A stretch of DNA of 64,000 nucleotides from Oncomelania hupensis (Eukaryota > Mollusca > Gastropoda > Littorinimorpha > Pomatiopsidae): assembly GCA_036898135.1 (NCBI GenBank), contig CM072523.1, forward strand, positions 28,984,649-29,048,648. The letters are read 5' to 3'. The position numbers and the translations under genes were made by a program. The notes below the pieces were generated by a model. It did not search any database. It was not told where the DNA came from and saw nothing but the letters and a program-made list of their open reading frames with translations. This document shows, in pieces, positions 11,312-45,135 of the stretch. Each line of letters starts with the position of its first letter. Positions within the stretch are counted from its first letter, which is position 1.

Positions 11312-12659
11312 GGCGGTGAGCTTGTGACCTTGAGATCCTATGCTTGGAGCTTGTGATCTGTACACTTCACTGTGCCTAGGCCAATGGAAAAGCTCGCTGA
11401 TGATGTCAAAGGAAAACGTCACCCATACCCGTATTTGTATCGTCCAATGGCAAGCTCTGTTGACAAAACACGCATGACCCCAATTCTGTTAGTCTATTGC
11501 AAAACATTTTTTATAAGTATTCTTATAACATATTTATTGGGCCAAGGTTATTTAAGTAAGCCATGCCTTCTCTCTATCTCTGCCAAATACATACAACATT
11601 GTATTGTAAGCTTATATTATTTTATGAAGTATAATATACTATAAAGGCTGCAATAAATTATTTTCCTGAACTATGAGCTTTACATGTATATAATGATATG
11701 TGTTAAAATTCCTAAACACAGCCGTATCACGGCTATATTAAATTATTAAAATTACTATTATTTTATTAGATATTTCCCGTGAGTAAACGTTACCAATAAG
11801 GCGCTGTTCAAATTCTTTGCCGAAGGTCACGAGTTCGAAGCCCGCAGAGGTACAAACTAATTTTTCCATGTTCGAGACACTTCAAGTCACCGAGGGTTTT
11901 CTCCGGGATACAAACTGATTTTCAAAGATCAAAGATTCTTTATCTAGTACGGTTAGGATGGCAAACCAATATGTGGAACGCTATGGCTATGAAGTCAGCG
12001 GGTGACCAGGATGACTATGATAAGACAATATTTGCCAGCAATATACTAATCACAGTGGTTATATGTTCTAGTAACAAAAGGGCACAACATTGATAAACCT
12101 GTGGAATTACCGTGAACATTTACATCCGACTTTTATAACCTGATGCAGAATATTTACAAACAATAATGATAGTGGAAATCGTAAGGGTAGCAAAAGTTAT
12201 GACCTTTTTTGCCATTGTATGTTAATTGATAATACTTAGATAACACTATGGAAATACCATGATGGTGTCCACAAAACGGTTAAGTCGTGGTGTAGATCAA
12301 GACTAGATTACACAATTAAAAACTGGTTGTAGTTCCAATTCTTGTGAAATGTTTAGTGCAATGAACTTTAAATATGTTAATATTTACAAAAAGTAGATTA
12401 AATACAGCGATAATGGGTCACAATTAATTGACCCTGCTCTTTTGATGAGAATTCATATGGAGTAGGTTTATCACGAACGTGTACACAATTCACTGATGAA
12501 TCTGTCCTAATGTACATATTGCAACTTTATTATGGATCTTTTATTTCGGAAGCGAGTGGTTTCGTTGTGAAAGTGATTCCGCACTACTTTCTCTTTTCGT
12601 GGTTGCCGCGACGCGGTTTCATATGCCACGCAGATAGCACCGTTCATCCTCAGATGACC
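11311..12659. other. unassigned sequence with a possible SINE fragment
   Basis: Around 11802-11870 the string GAGTTCGAAGCCC resembles a tRNA B box following GGCGCTGTTC, which may be a worn SINE head. The rest of the segment shows nothing I recognise. Confidence 0.3.
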
Positions 12660-13806
<1,147 letters not shown>

Positions 13807-14635
13807 ACTTAGCTATTGACGATTACCCTTTTACCCGTGTGGTTCATTATAATTATTAGAGCTTGGATGTCATTTGCATTAAAGGAAATTTTTAGTTAAA
13901 AGTTTACTTATATGCTTTGTTAGCAATTTGTTGTTAAATATACATTTGCAAAAAAATTAAAAGGTATGTGTTTGATTGTTTGTTTGGTTTTGGACGCATT
14001 CCTGTTTTTTCTCAAGCGCCTAAAGCGTGATTTTGGTGGAGAACGGCCCTTTATATGTGTGCATCCTCTTCCTCTTCCTCCTCCTCCCTCATCATCATTC
14101 TTTTCTCAAACGTGAACTGAAACTGTGAAGTTGTTATCATGTTGAGAGGACTGATAAATATATTTTTTTCCTTCTGTAAACTGTGTCAAGATACGTCAGA
14201 GAATTCGATAACATACCTGTTGATTATGTATTCGCTAATATAATAATAATCTAGTAACTGCCACATTTCTCATCCAACAACAGTACCAAAAAAAGCTATA
14301 ACATCGAGCCATCGCCTCAATTCAAGTGGACTTTAATGGTTTCACTATTGATGGGGAAGACTATTACTGTTGCATTAATTTCAGAAATTCCCGTTGTTAT
14401 TTTTGTCTGAGTAAATTTTTATTAATATAAACTCCTAATATTAATAATATTTAAGTATTCTTAATACTATTTAAGATGTTTATAGTATTTCAATTTTCTT
14501 ATAAATTGTACCCGAGAAGGTAAAAACTAGATGATGATGATAATATTTTATAAATAACATTTTGTTAGAGGGTGGAGGTGGGGAGTGCGGTAGGAGTACA
14601 GGGTGAATAGGTAGGGGTGGGGGAATGAATCGCTG
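13807..14635. other. unassigned sequence
   Basis: AT-rich DNA with no recognisable gene or repeat. Confidence 0.4.
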
Positions 14636-14769
14636 GTCATCGTCGTCATCATCCTCATCATCTTCATCAGAATCATCATCATCATTCATCAGCAGCAGCA
14701 CTAGCATTAACAACAACATCAAAAACAGAAACAGCAATAATAACATCACCATACATCTCTACCAACACA

Positions 14770-14836
<67 letters not shown>

Positions 14837-14860
14837 CCAACACCATCACCAACAACACCT
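14636..14860 (+). repeat. (CAT)n-type microsatellite
   Basis: An interrupted TCA block at 14636-14690, mixed CAGCAG/AACAAC triplets, then about 65 bp of pure CAT at 14770-14835. His- or Ser-rich frames over it are artefacts. Confidence 0.9.
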
Positions 14861-16492
14861 TAATTCATAATTTAATATACATTTTGTAAAAATGCCTCTT
14901 TTTTCAATAAAGTTTAACGCCATGTGCAAGACTCGCAATACATCATGAAAACATGGTGTAAACCCCGGGTTCTACTAACAAATAACATCGAAATCCGATT
15001 GTACCATACCACAGTTGGACAGAAAATAATGTGCACGGAACAGCAAATCATAATTATTAAGGGCATCACAGAGCCACTTTCACTGAAATAATAAAAGGAG
15101 AAAATGACAAGACCTTTTGGCTTAAATAAAAATAACTGTTAGACGCAACAGACATACATAAACACGTTCTCTGAAGTAATTAAAGAGCATATGCGCGACA
15201 ATGACACGGAACTTAGTTTTGGGTTCAAAACAGAAAGTAGAGCTTAGGCCGCGAGTCACAATGAGCACTAGCAGACGACACAATCAATTGTGAGAATGTT
15301 TGCGCACTAGCATTGTGGTTTGGGACTTGCATTGAGAGAGAGGGAGAGTGCGAGCTTCTAATAGCGCCAAAAGTTATTACATGTACCGTATTGCTGTAGC
15401 TTGAGGTGTTTAATATGTGATGAATGCAGATTTTAACGACCGGGCCTTTGTTACAAAAATTGTTACACAAGAATGTTTGTCAAACATTGGAGTGAGTTGG
15501 TCTCTCGCCTTAGCAAACCGGACTAGACCTATATCATTTACGTAATTTGAAAGCTTCGTGTTGATCGTCTGCTACGATTTGCTGCTTTCGACTTTACATT
15601 AAAACACAAAGGTTGGTTGTGGCTTGTTTGTGTGTTTCTTTTTATTCCATTTAAATAGTTTGCTTATTTATAAAAAATAAAATAAAAATTCGTGTGAATG
15701 GGCAATGAGGTAGTGACTGCTGCTCAGCTCCCTTTACAGTTGGTTATGGTCATACGGAAATAAATATTTCCCTCTTTTGGGACAGCCAATAAGCTGCTTT
15801 TTTTGTGTTGCTATTTTTACACTGTGGGCAACGTTGGAACCACCTCATTTATTTGCTAATTCCACATTACCCGCGTCAGCGCACAGTGCTAGTGTTGATG
15901 TAATCCTGCAAGAGATATGACCTGTGTTGTGCATTCTTGGCTTTACATTTCAAATGCCTAAGGCTATTGCTACTACGAGCTTAGTATTAAGCGTATAATA
16001 ACGCTGTTTCAAGATTAGGCCTGTACATAGCGAGATGTTTGATTGTGGTAGTAAAACAGCACTTTCTCGAGAGGTTTAATCTACATAGCCAACTTGGGGG
16101 AGACATAAATACCTCCTGTGAAACAGGTAAGCGTTGGGGATACTTTGATAATTTAACAATACGGACTTTAGAGTTTATCGAGAGCGAAGAGAGCGAGAGT
16201 GGCAGAACTGTTTAGTGTAGTTTCGGTTCATGCCTTGGATATAATATGCACGATTAATTATGTTATAAGGAGGGTGTTGTATTGTATAATGTGTAATGAG
16301 TGACTTTGAATCTATAATGTGGTAAAAAGTATTGACTTCCACCATGCACAATATGATGTTTGAAGAACCGATATCTCTATACCAGCGAGGAAGAAGGAAG
16401 ACATTAGATTGTATTATAAATTAAATTACATTATAGCACTGTCATTTTGTTCAGTAATTGAATAACCAGTGTACGCTTATGTGTACTGATTG

Positions 16493-16495
<3 letters not shown>
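14861..16495. other. unassigned sequence
   Basis: About 1.6 kb with no frame, repeat or RNA gene I can support. Confidence 0.4.

Positions 16496-16551
<56 letters not shown>
16496..16551 (+). repeat. (GA)n microsatellite
   Basis: About 56 bp of perfect GA dinucleotides. Confidence 0.95.
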
Positions 16552-17355
<804 letters not shown>

Positions 17356-17477
17356 AAGAACCACAACCAACAACAACAATAATGGAGGCCATAGGTATGC
17401 GCTTTTCTTTTAATCAAAAGTAATGTGCGCGCGTTTTGCATTTTAGTCACTTGGTTCCGCCTCTCCTCTGCTTCCTC

Positions 17478-17507
17478 TTCCTCATTCTCCTCCTCCTCCT
17501 CTTCCTC

Positions 17508-17554
<47 letters not shown>

Positions 17555-17570
17555 TATCATCATCATCCAG
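17478..17570 (+). repeat. (TCC)n/(TCA)n microsatellite
   Basis: TCC triplets pass into about 60 bp of TCA. The serine-run frame across it has no flanking domain and is taken as an artefact. Confidence 0.9.
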
Positions 17571-18465
17571 GGCTTATTTGGAAGTTATTGGAAACTGGAA
17601 ATTATGTAAAATGCTTATAAAAACTAGACCAGTATGAATTATAACTTTAGTTTACTCAACTGTTAAGCAAGATGCGTTAAAATTGATTTCAAGGTACATA
17701 CTATGTTGTGTTTTATGAATCTAGCCTGGACGAAATACAATTTAGGAGGATAAAAAAAAATTATGGTTATGAAAAGTGTCATGCATTAAAATAACAGATG
17801 TTATCTCATGTTTACTTAGGAAAGTGTGGAGGGGTTTGGAGGTGGAGGGGAGTGGGAGGAATTGGGAGTTGTAATTCATGATTCCACTTCTAATAATCCT
17901 GACTTCTGAAATAACATTAGTGTTATTCCCCATAGTAGACTGCTGTATTCAATATAAAGCAGGCTCTGCTTTTCCGTGGGTTCTATGTTAATAGCAGAAT
18001 GCGTCTATTTTGGGAAAATGCTCAAATGTATGTTATCTGTGTTAAACTATCGATGTTCAGCTACAAATCGAATAAAATTATATTATATGCTTTAAACTAT
18101 TGATGTTTCGCGACATTATCAATGTTTCTATTTAAATCCCACTATCTACTGTAAAGATGTTTTTAAAAAAAATGATTAGGCTTATAAGAAGCCTGAGCCC
18201 TCACACTCGCCTTAAAGTAAATATTGAATCACCATTCCTCACAACGCCGCTCATCACACCTCTCACCCTATCTCAATCCCTGTCTTCGTCCTCACATTCT
18301 TTTTATCGCAATGTAATTTATTTATTTTGTGTAACAAGTAAATGGACTAAATTTTGCTTCCACGTTTGGTTACTGTTAAGTTCCTCTTTTGTATAGTGTT
18401 GCCTTCCGTTTTCACAAGTGATAATAAGTGTTATTGTAATTGTAATATAAAAAAGAACAGAAAAT
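17571..18465. other. unassigned sequence
   Basis: Nothing recognisable apart from general AT-richness. Confidence 0.4.
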
Positions 18466-18466
18466 A

Positions 18467-18534
<68 letters not shown>

Positions 18535-18535
18535 A
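18466..18535 (+). repeat. (GAAA)n microsatellite at SINE tail
   Basis: About 17 units of GAAA directly abut the 3' end of the reverse-strand SINE at 18536. On the SINE strand the tail is (TTTC)n. Confidence 0.9.
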
Positions 18536-18690
18536 AAAGAGATTACTCTTATATAGCGCACTTATAATCTCAGAGAGCTTCTCAAAGTGCTGGCCACTAC
18601 TATCCAGCAATCACAAAATAGTTTGCTGAAGTCAGGACTCAAACCCACGTCGCCCGAGACGCGCGTACACAAGTCGAGCGCTCTGACGAA
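18536..18690 (-). mobile_element. tRNA-derived SINE, 5' truncated
   Basis: This is a reverse-strand copy of the SINE at 6198. It retains the B-box region (GTGGGTTTGAGTCCTGAC), the CAAACTATTTTGTGATTGC body and the GTGCGCTATATAAGAG end. It starts within the A-box region (GTCAGAGCGCTCGAC), so the internal promoter is incomplete. Confidence 0.85.
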
Positions 18691-19610
18691 AAGAAGAAGT
18701 ATTATCTACAGTTTTTACTTAAGATGAATATTGTAATGTATTTAACGATCACGTAAGCTTACTTTAGACTTTTTGCGCAAAATTAGCTTCAGCCCCGTTC
18801 ATATGAAACTGATGCAGCTGATCGATCGATTGAATGATTGATTGACTGAGAGACCGTTTCATTTTATTGATTAACCAAAAAATTGCAATGTTGATTATTT
18901 CTTCTGACTGATTGGTTTAACCATTTTTGATGTTGAAAATATAGGCCTACTTTCAATGTAATAAATGCATAAAACGCGGAAATAAATTAATATTGTTAAT
19001 GAAGCGGCCTTTTGTTGCACCGTCTCCACATATATTGTGTTTTTGTTTTTACATACCCTTAAAGCATTTACGTTTAGACAAGTGAAACCAACGTTTTGTT
19101 GCTGATGTTACACACTAATCTGCACGTATGCCCTACGCTTCTTTTTGAAATAATCATGCTCACATGTGGTGTGCACTCATAGGGAAGAGTTTCAATTATA
19201 ACCCCGAAAGAATTCCCTCATGCTACCCTCACAACTTCACCCAACCCCTCACAATACCCCTATCATTGCCCCCCGTTCTCACATTCTTTTAAACAATAGA
19301 GTATATGTTGATAAGAACAGTTTCCGCCCCTCCCCCCTATCTGAATTGCTGGAAATTCGAAGGATGGAGTATGGGAAGGGGGTGGGGGATAGGTAGGAGG
19401 GGAAGTTATGAACCATTTTAATGATTTTTAATGATGACCCACCGAAAAAAAAAAGTCAAAAGTTAATTTTATATTAATTGTCTCGTTAAAACTTAGATTT
19501 AGTCAAGCCCGCTTTTGTTTTTAACTGAAGATTTGTGTGTGTATGTTATTGGTTCAGATCGCTGTTCTTTGAATGATTGGGGATTTGGGAAAAGCGCGTA
19601 TATAGCTTCC
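18691..19610. other. unassigned sequence
   Basis: Contains a few CA/CCC-rich stretches but no recognisable gene or repeat. Confidence 0.4.
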
Positions 19611-19681
<71 letters not shown>

Positions 19682-19857
19682 CAGCAGTAGTAGTAGCAGT
19701 AGTAGTAATAATAGTAATAGTAGAAATAGTAGTAATAGACCTATTAGTAGTAATAATAGTAATAAAGTAAGTCTTGCACACAAATCATCATAATTATCAT
19801 CATCGTTATCATTATCATCATTTCCATCGTCACCATCGTCATCATCACCATCATCAT

Positions 19858-19888
<31 letters not shown>

Positions 19889-20032
19889 ATCGTCATCTTC
19901 ATCGTCCATCTTCATCATCGTCATCATCATCAACGTCATAATTATCATCATCATCATCATCATCACCACCACCACCTCCACCTCCACCACCATTATCATC
20001 ATCATTATTATCATCATCATAATCATCATCCT
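19611..20032 (+). repeat. compound (AGT)n and (ATC)n microsatellite
   Basis: About 150 bp of AGT with AGC/AAT interruptions is followed, after 30 bp, by about 240 bp of interrupted ATC/ACC triplets. Ser-, Asp- or Leu-run frames here are artefacts. Confidence 0.95.
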
Positions 20033-20099
20033 CGATGCTGCCTCGGAAGTAGAAACTATATAGAGGGTATATACATGTATATATATACTCTATATATAT

Positions 20100-20160
20100 C
20101 CGTCATGATAAAACCAAGGCTCAGTGCCATCACATAGTCCTGGTTTTGTCATGACAGGTC
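20100..20160. repeat. imperfect hairpin
   Basis: TCATGATAAAACCAAGG and TCCTGGTTTTGTCATGA are near-inverse 17-bp arms separated by about 20 bp. It could be a tiny MITE remnant or a structured-RNA-like dyad; no function is inferred. Confidence 0.4.
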
Positions 20161-20366
20161 TTTATGACATGTATAATATGTGCTGGAAAGAATCACTAAC
20201 AAAATATTGCGTAATCTATGAAAGCAAAAGACGATAGTCTTTTTTATGTTTCCCCGAATATAATTTACTTTCGACTCGGTCAACGTCTAGGGGGTTATCT
20301 CCGGGTACTTTGATTTGCTCCCCCAGTAACATTTAAAAAAACAACAACAACACCACAATTACTATT

Positions 20367-20490
20367 AGGTTGGGTTTGGACGCGACACAGGCTGCGACTA
20401 CGCCTTCCCCAGAAGAGGCGGCCCAGAATTTCCAAATAAAAAGGAACAATAAAGTGTCCACACACACAAAAAAATATAAAAGGAAACTTA
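20367..20490 (+). repeat. low-copy dispersed repeat, copy 1
   Basis: It shares ATTAGGTTGGGTTTGGACG, CGGCCCAGAATTTCC and AATAAAAAGGAACAATAAA with a shorter copy at 45066-45135, which lacks the ~40 bp middle (CAGGCTGCGACTACGCC region). The family is unknown. Confidence 0.6.
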
Positions 20491-21140
20491 TTGCACAAAA
20501 ATTAAATATGTTTTTTACAATTTTGTTGAAGAGGTAATTTTTATTCAGCATCCTGGAGGAGGGCGGAAGGGGTGGAGGGGAGTGCGAAAGAGGAGAGAGA
20601 GAGGGAGATGTTTGGTTGATTGGTTCACAATTATATTTTCTGAAAATTCCATTTCATTGGTCTATACACAATTTGATCTTAGTTTTTAGAAAAACCCACA
20701 ACTTTAATATTTTCTTTCTGTTTTTCGGGAGGAAAAATACTTGCTGACTAGAAATCAGAAATATTGGGTAATCCGCGAATGCCAAAGGTGATTTAAAAAA
20801 AACAACAACTAAACTGCAAGTTCGAAATTCCCAGAAAACGAACCTGCGCTTTTTAGAATATATGCACTGTTCGTAGAGAACCCCCGATCTACCCCGATCA
20901 TAGAGAAATGCACGCTAGAAAGCTGAATAAATTCAGTAGTTTTGCTATTCCTAATCATGAAGATAATGCAATTGTTGCAACATTACACATATATAAAGCC
21001 TTTTCGTTTATATTTTTCTCTCCTCATTTCAATTTGTGTTTTGAGTTTTTATTTTATTTTATAATTTTGTTTTATTTTGTTGTTATTTATTTTAATGTTA
21101 TCTTATTCAAAATTGGCGTTTGAATGCCTGAGAATTTCGC
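20491..21140. other. unassigned sequence
   Basis: AT-rich, with no recognised feature. Confidence 0.35.
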
Positions 21141-21179
21141 CTTTCGGTCGATTTTTTTCGAGCAGAAGCGCTATATAAA

Positions 21180-21252
<73 letters not shown>
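21141..21252 (+). mobile_element. SINE/LINE tail fragment with (ATT)n
   Basis: A short fragment ending in GCAGAAGCGCTATATAAATA (21161-21180) runs into about 70 bp of ATT. Only the 3' end of the parent element survives. Confidence 0.6.
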
Positions 21253-21721
21253 TCATTAATTTATAATATTATTTAGCATAGTGAACCTATGATCCAATTT
21301 TCATTTGAACTTGAATTTTTGTCTTTCCTTTCCTGTGATAAACAAAAAGTGGGAATGTTTCGCGAAGAAAATCAGATCTTCGACTGTAATCGTATCTCCT
21401 CTAGCTTTCCTTTCCTTTTTGTAACTAATGCCTTACTGTTGGACTGTTGGAGTGCGAGGAGAGAAGGCCGAGGGAGGAGGGGGAGACGATGGTGTGGGGG
21501 AATTGAGGTTTCGAGGGGTACAAATATTCAATGGTCCCTGCATATCTATGATGCAAAATACTTTAGGAAAGTTCTTTAGTCTCGACAGTTTATCTTTTAT
21601 TTTCCCCTTTAAACATTTTCTTTTTGGGTTAATAGTCCTGAATTCATAGACATGGGTTGTTCGTCTGCCTGGGCTGAGGGAAAGAGATAGATAGGGAAAG
21701 AGAGAGGGAGAGACAGAGAGT

Positions 21722-21777
<56 letters not shown>

Positions 21778-21812
21778 GGAAGGAGGAGAGAGAGAAAGAA
21801 AGAGAGAGATTA
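21722..21812 (+). repeat. (GA)n microsatellite
   Basis: About 50 bp of perfect GA followed by imperfect GA-rich sequence. Confidence 0.9.
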
Positions 21813-22521
21813 CCAGCTGTCTACATTTTATTTTTAATGCAGAAATACAGATATATACACTACTTTTCTGTTGCTTCTATTGATTGTTTTTGGCCTCGCT
21901 GTTGCGTTTTTGCTCTAATTTGATTTTCAATGACACAATACTTTCTTTTTTGTAAAAGGCAAGGTAAAATTAAATGGCACAATACTTTCTTTTTCTATGA
22001 AAGGCAAGGACGGCTTACAGCAGCTTAGCAACAGCTGAAAGTAGCATACATTAATGCACGGTATAGCATAGCAAGGATGTCATTCTTTTTTGAGAACTTT
22101 TGTTAAACAGAAAAATCCCCTGTGAATTTTTTTTTTTAAAAGATCAATCATGCATGGATAGCATAGAGGCTTTGTATGAAGTGTTTTAGGTGCATATTTC
22201 TGTATCCCTATCTCCGTATATCTCTATCAGTCACCCCCCCCCTCCCCCACCTACCTACCCCTTTCCTCTCATTCCCCTCTATTCAAAACAACCACACACT
22301 CCACCATCTCACCTACCCCTCCGCATCCCATCCGAACCCCCCGACCAATGTTTCAAAGTATTATTTTTGTAGAAGTTGAATGCGATACTTGTTGTTTACA
22401 TTGAGATGGAAATACAAGGAGACAGGATTAGTTTTAAAAGGTCGCTGACGGCGTGCAAACTAATTTCTTTGAACTGACTAGCGTGAGAAATTATTTTCTG
22501 TTTTGTATTAAGTGTGTGTTT

Positions 22522-22523
<2 letters not shown>
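21813..22523. other. unassigned sequence
   Basis: Contains a tandem-like pair of ACAATACTTTCTTTTT blocks at 21937-21995 and a C-rich pyrimidine stretch at 22233-22330. No gene is seen. Confidence 0.35.
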
Positions 22524-22602
<79 letters not shown>

Positions 22603-22670
22603 CATGCTCATTTGAGTACGTATATATATATTTAGGCCTATGTGTGTGTGTGTGTGTGTGCGTGCGTGCG
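22524..22670 (+). repeat. (GA)n and (GT)n microsatellites
   Basis: About 76 bp of perfect GA (22524-22600), followed after 40 bp by about 30 bp of GT/GC. Confidence 0.95.
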
Positions 22671-23544
22671 TGTTTGCATCCGCATTTGATTGTTTAATTC
22701 AGTATGCCACATTACATAATGAATTATTTTTGACTGTTTCGTTTCCAGTTCGCTATTTTGAAACTGCTTGGAACTGTCGTCAGCTTGACCTTACTTCCTT
22801 TCAATTTTGCTCTGCATTTGACTGGATCGTTTTCATGCAATTTGATTGAGTGGAAATTTAGAATGGGAGTCCCCAGAGCAGTGCCACTTCAACTAACAAA
22901 CAGAATCTTAGCTAACATTCGTGGTAATTTTAGTTTAAAGTCTGGACAATCAGATGGCATCAGCAAATATTGCGGCCTTAATGAATTTAGCTGATGAAGT
23001 TTCAGTAAATTATTTAAGGTGAAGTGTCATTGAACTCAAGCTACTTCCATTTCCATGGAAATGTATCACTAGCATCAGTGACGGTGTATAGACCTGTGTT
23101 GTTAAATTTAAAAAAAAAATGAAACAGTAGATGTGTGCATTCAAAGACTAATAATAATAATAACAATTTTCAAATCATGTATATAAAAAAAAGATTTTCA
23201 GTAAGCCCATATTGCCTCATCGTTTCATGATAAATATGTGATTGTGTTTTTAAAAAATTGAAACAACAGAGAGCAAAAGCATCTTGAGTATCTGGTCACT
23301 GAGAATTGAAGACCCAAATAAAATGGAAGTTCAAAATGGAGCAGCTGTCGTTGTGCCCAGGCCATATTATGAGAACCCTTGAAGCATCCTCGGGTCTTCG
23401 TATTAGCAGTATTGTGTTGGTACCTAACAAATCCACTGCTTGTACGTCCACAAGTATACAACAGCAAGTTTACTTTCTCGAAAAGAGATTTTGTGGATTC
23501 AGTTTCCAACGAGCAAGTGAGCAAACAGTATATCTTGTTTTAGG
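22671..23544. other. upstream region of the TNF-ligand gene
   Basis: This is presumably promoter, 5' UTR or an upstream intron. No TATA box is obvious. Immediately before the start codon, TATATCTTGTTTTAG (23528-23542) could serve as a 3' splice site, so a non-coding or short coding upstream exon is possible. An in-frame TGA at 23518-23520 means the reading frame cannot extend farther as one exon. Confidence 0.4.
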
Positions 23545-42644
<19,100 letters not shown>

Positions 42645-43195
42645 ACGACCGACAGGACACCCTTAATATATAGATGACAGATAAGTCTCCCTACCTGCTG
42701 ATATCGCATCCACAGACTCCTTTGACCTCCTTCCGGTCTGCCGCTTCCGGGCTAAGGGCCATCTCGTTCAATAATTCTCTTCAAATACGTCGTGGCGTGC
42801 AGTGCTTAACGTCCCGATGCATGAGCGTAGGGAGTCCGTAGTACAACCAATGGAGTGCACAAAAGAAACTCCAAAGGTAGGTCAGACGTGAAAGAGGGTG
42901 GCCACTATAGCCTATGGACGGAGGCACTGGAGGGCGTATTCAATTAGGGCGGACACGCTGGTGGGTCTGGAAGATGTGACGCAGCAATTACCTCCGTAAT
43001 AATGTTGTTAAACTCCCTGATCCAGCATCAAAGTGACACAGAGGGCGGGTGCCAGGGGCTAGTTTTGTTTTCCTTGAATCTAATACCAGGAGTGGGGAGC
43101 ATGGGGAGAGGGGGAGGAGCCAACAAATACCTCTCTCCCTCACCCCCTTTAAATCTCTCCATCTGCCCTCAAATACCCTCAACTGCACCTTGAAC
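42645..43195 (+). other. 3' UTR / downstream region of the TNF-ligand gene
   Basis: No clear AATAAA signal is seen in the first 550 bp after the stop codon, so the transcript end is not placed. Confidence 0.4.
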
Positions 43196-43232
43196 TGACC
43201 TGTGATTAGGAAAAAGCGCTATATAAATACCC

Positions 43233-43299
<67 letters not shown>

Positions 43300-43300
43300 G
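43196..43300 (+). mobile_element. SINE/LINE tail with (ATT)n
   Basis: CCTGTGATTAGGAAAAAGCG and GCGCTATATAAATACCC are followed by about 70 bp of ATT. It is a 3' fragment of the retroposon type seen at 7422 and 21161. Confidence 0.6.
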
Positions 43301-45065
43301 CGGTCCCATCCACCTTGAGCATGGACAACAGAACAGCATGCACCAAAACTAAGGGCGCTTTGAAAGCGATTAAAAATATTCATAAACAGCAAATGTGCAT
43401 TTTTAGGTGTGTGGGGCGTGCACGTATCTAAGCTGGAATTGCTTGGAACTTGAAGTTTGGTCCGTTAAAGGTCCCCAGTATCTCATCATGGATGTTTGTT
43501 TATTTCCGTGTGTGTGTATGTATGTATGTATATAGAGAGAGTTTACTTAGGAAAATTGCATTGTGTCCAAGATGATAATTGAAAATTGCTTTGTTGCTAA
43601 GATGATATAACGTATCTTGTGATACCTATGGAGCAGCTTTTTTTGTGCCGTTCATTGTTTTTTAATGTAATTCCCCATCCCCCCCTTTCCCCTTTTTTGG
43701 CTAAAATGCCCCCTGGGCTATGAGCCTTGTTTGATGATTTAATTATATGTGATTTTGTTAATAAAAGGACAAAGTTCCAAAGTTCCAAAGTTCCTATAAT
43801 CCGTTGCTCAACCCCGCCGTTCAATTTTGTTAAAATTTAGGCGGCTCTTCCCAGCTGTGTTCTGGGTCAACGGCACACAATTGTTTAAGCGGTTCTATTT
43901 TTAGAATCAACGATGCTATTAATAGGCAATTAAACTAATGAATTTATTAAGTAATATTCAAACCGTACTTTTGAAAGAGTTTTTTTTTCTTTAAATTAAT
44001 CTTATTTGTCCCGGTGGAGCAAAACATTGACTGTGATTTCTGGAAAAGGATCTGTGACGCTGAAGTGTATGATTGTTGGTGCCCTTTTGAGCAATACAGC
44101 TATGGTGTATTTCCACATGGGACAGATGGGACTCACTGTACCTATGCAGATTCTGTTTGGGAGTAGGGTGAAAATAGTCGTGCTTTAGAAAAAAGAGCGA
44201 GCAGTGTGTATTTTCACGTGTGAAATTGTGCGTACGCAGACTTAAACTATGTGTTAGTAAACACTAAAGTGAAGTACCCAAAAGAGAGAGAGTACTTTTC
44301 AAGCTTTAAAAGCAATCGAGAATGAGTTTCTTGCGTTTTAAATGCTCACTCATTGTGTGTATTTCCGTCTGTGAAACGCATCTGCAACCAAATTTACCTT
44401 GGGACTGATACTGAACAGTTTAACTTACAGTCACCACATTGACTCTACACTGAGATTAATTGGTTTTATGCTATGTAGTCTCTCTATATATATTTACTGC
44501 GCATGGTACCAACATTAACTTTAATAGTATTACGACATAGTCAACTAACGCCAAGTGCCATTTGTTGTTATACAGGATTACAAAACAAAAGGAAGCCTGC
44601 TAGAGACTTTTTTTTTTGCGCGGACAGACTTTGGAATTGTGTATTGATTAGTTTGTTTGCCATTTTTTTGTATTCGACTTGATGTTTGTAGGTTGTGATT
44701 TGTACCTTGTTATGTGTTTGTGCTTTGGTTTACTCTTGGTGCACACAGAATGTTGTATTTAAATAATGCATTGATTTTATAACGCGCTTATCTTTCGACT
44801 GTTACAGCGATTCAATGCGCAATTAATAATACTATTAATATATTATGGATATAGGTATATTATTACTGTAATATTGTATTGTATGAAGAACATACCCGAA
44901 ATAATAATGAAGTAATGAAGACGTTTTAAAAAATGAATGAAAGAAAAAAAAAGTACTATGCTCAGCTTATCATTATCAGTTCGTTTTTTTGAACTTATCA
45001 TATTATAGGGTTCGGTGTCGATAAAAAAAAGTGTTATATATAGAGAGAGAAAAAACACACAACTA
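43301..45065. other. unassigned sequence
   Basis: A short tandem AAAGTTCC (three units) lies at about 43770-43794, after AATAAAAGGAC; this could be a retroposon tail. No gene is recognised. Confidence 0.4.
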
Positions 45066-45135
45066 ATATTAGGTAGATTGGGTTTGGACGGCCCAGAATT
45101 TCCTGATAAAAAGGGACAATAAAACGTTACCCCAA
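45066..45135 (+). repeat. low-copy dispersed repeat, copy 2
   Basis: Shares ATTAGGTAGATTGGGTTTGG, CGGCCCAGAATTTCC and AAAAAGGGACAATAAAA with 20367-20490, but the ~40 bp middle is deleted. Confidence 0.6.
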
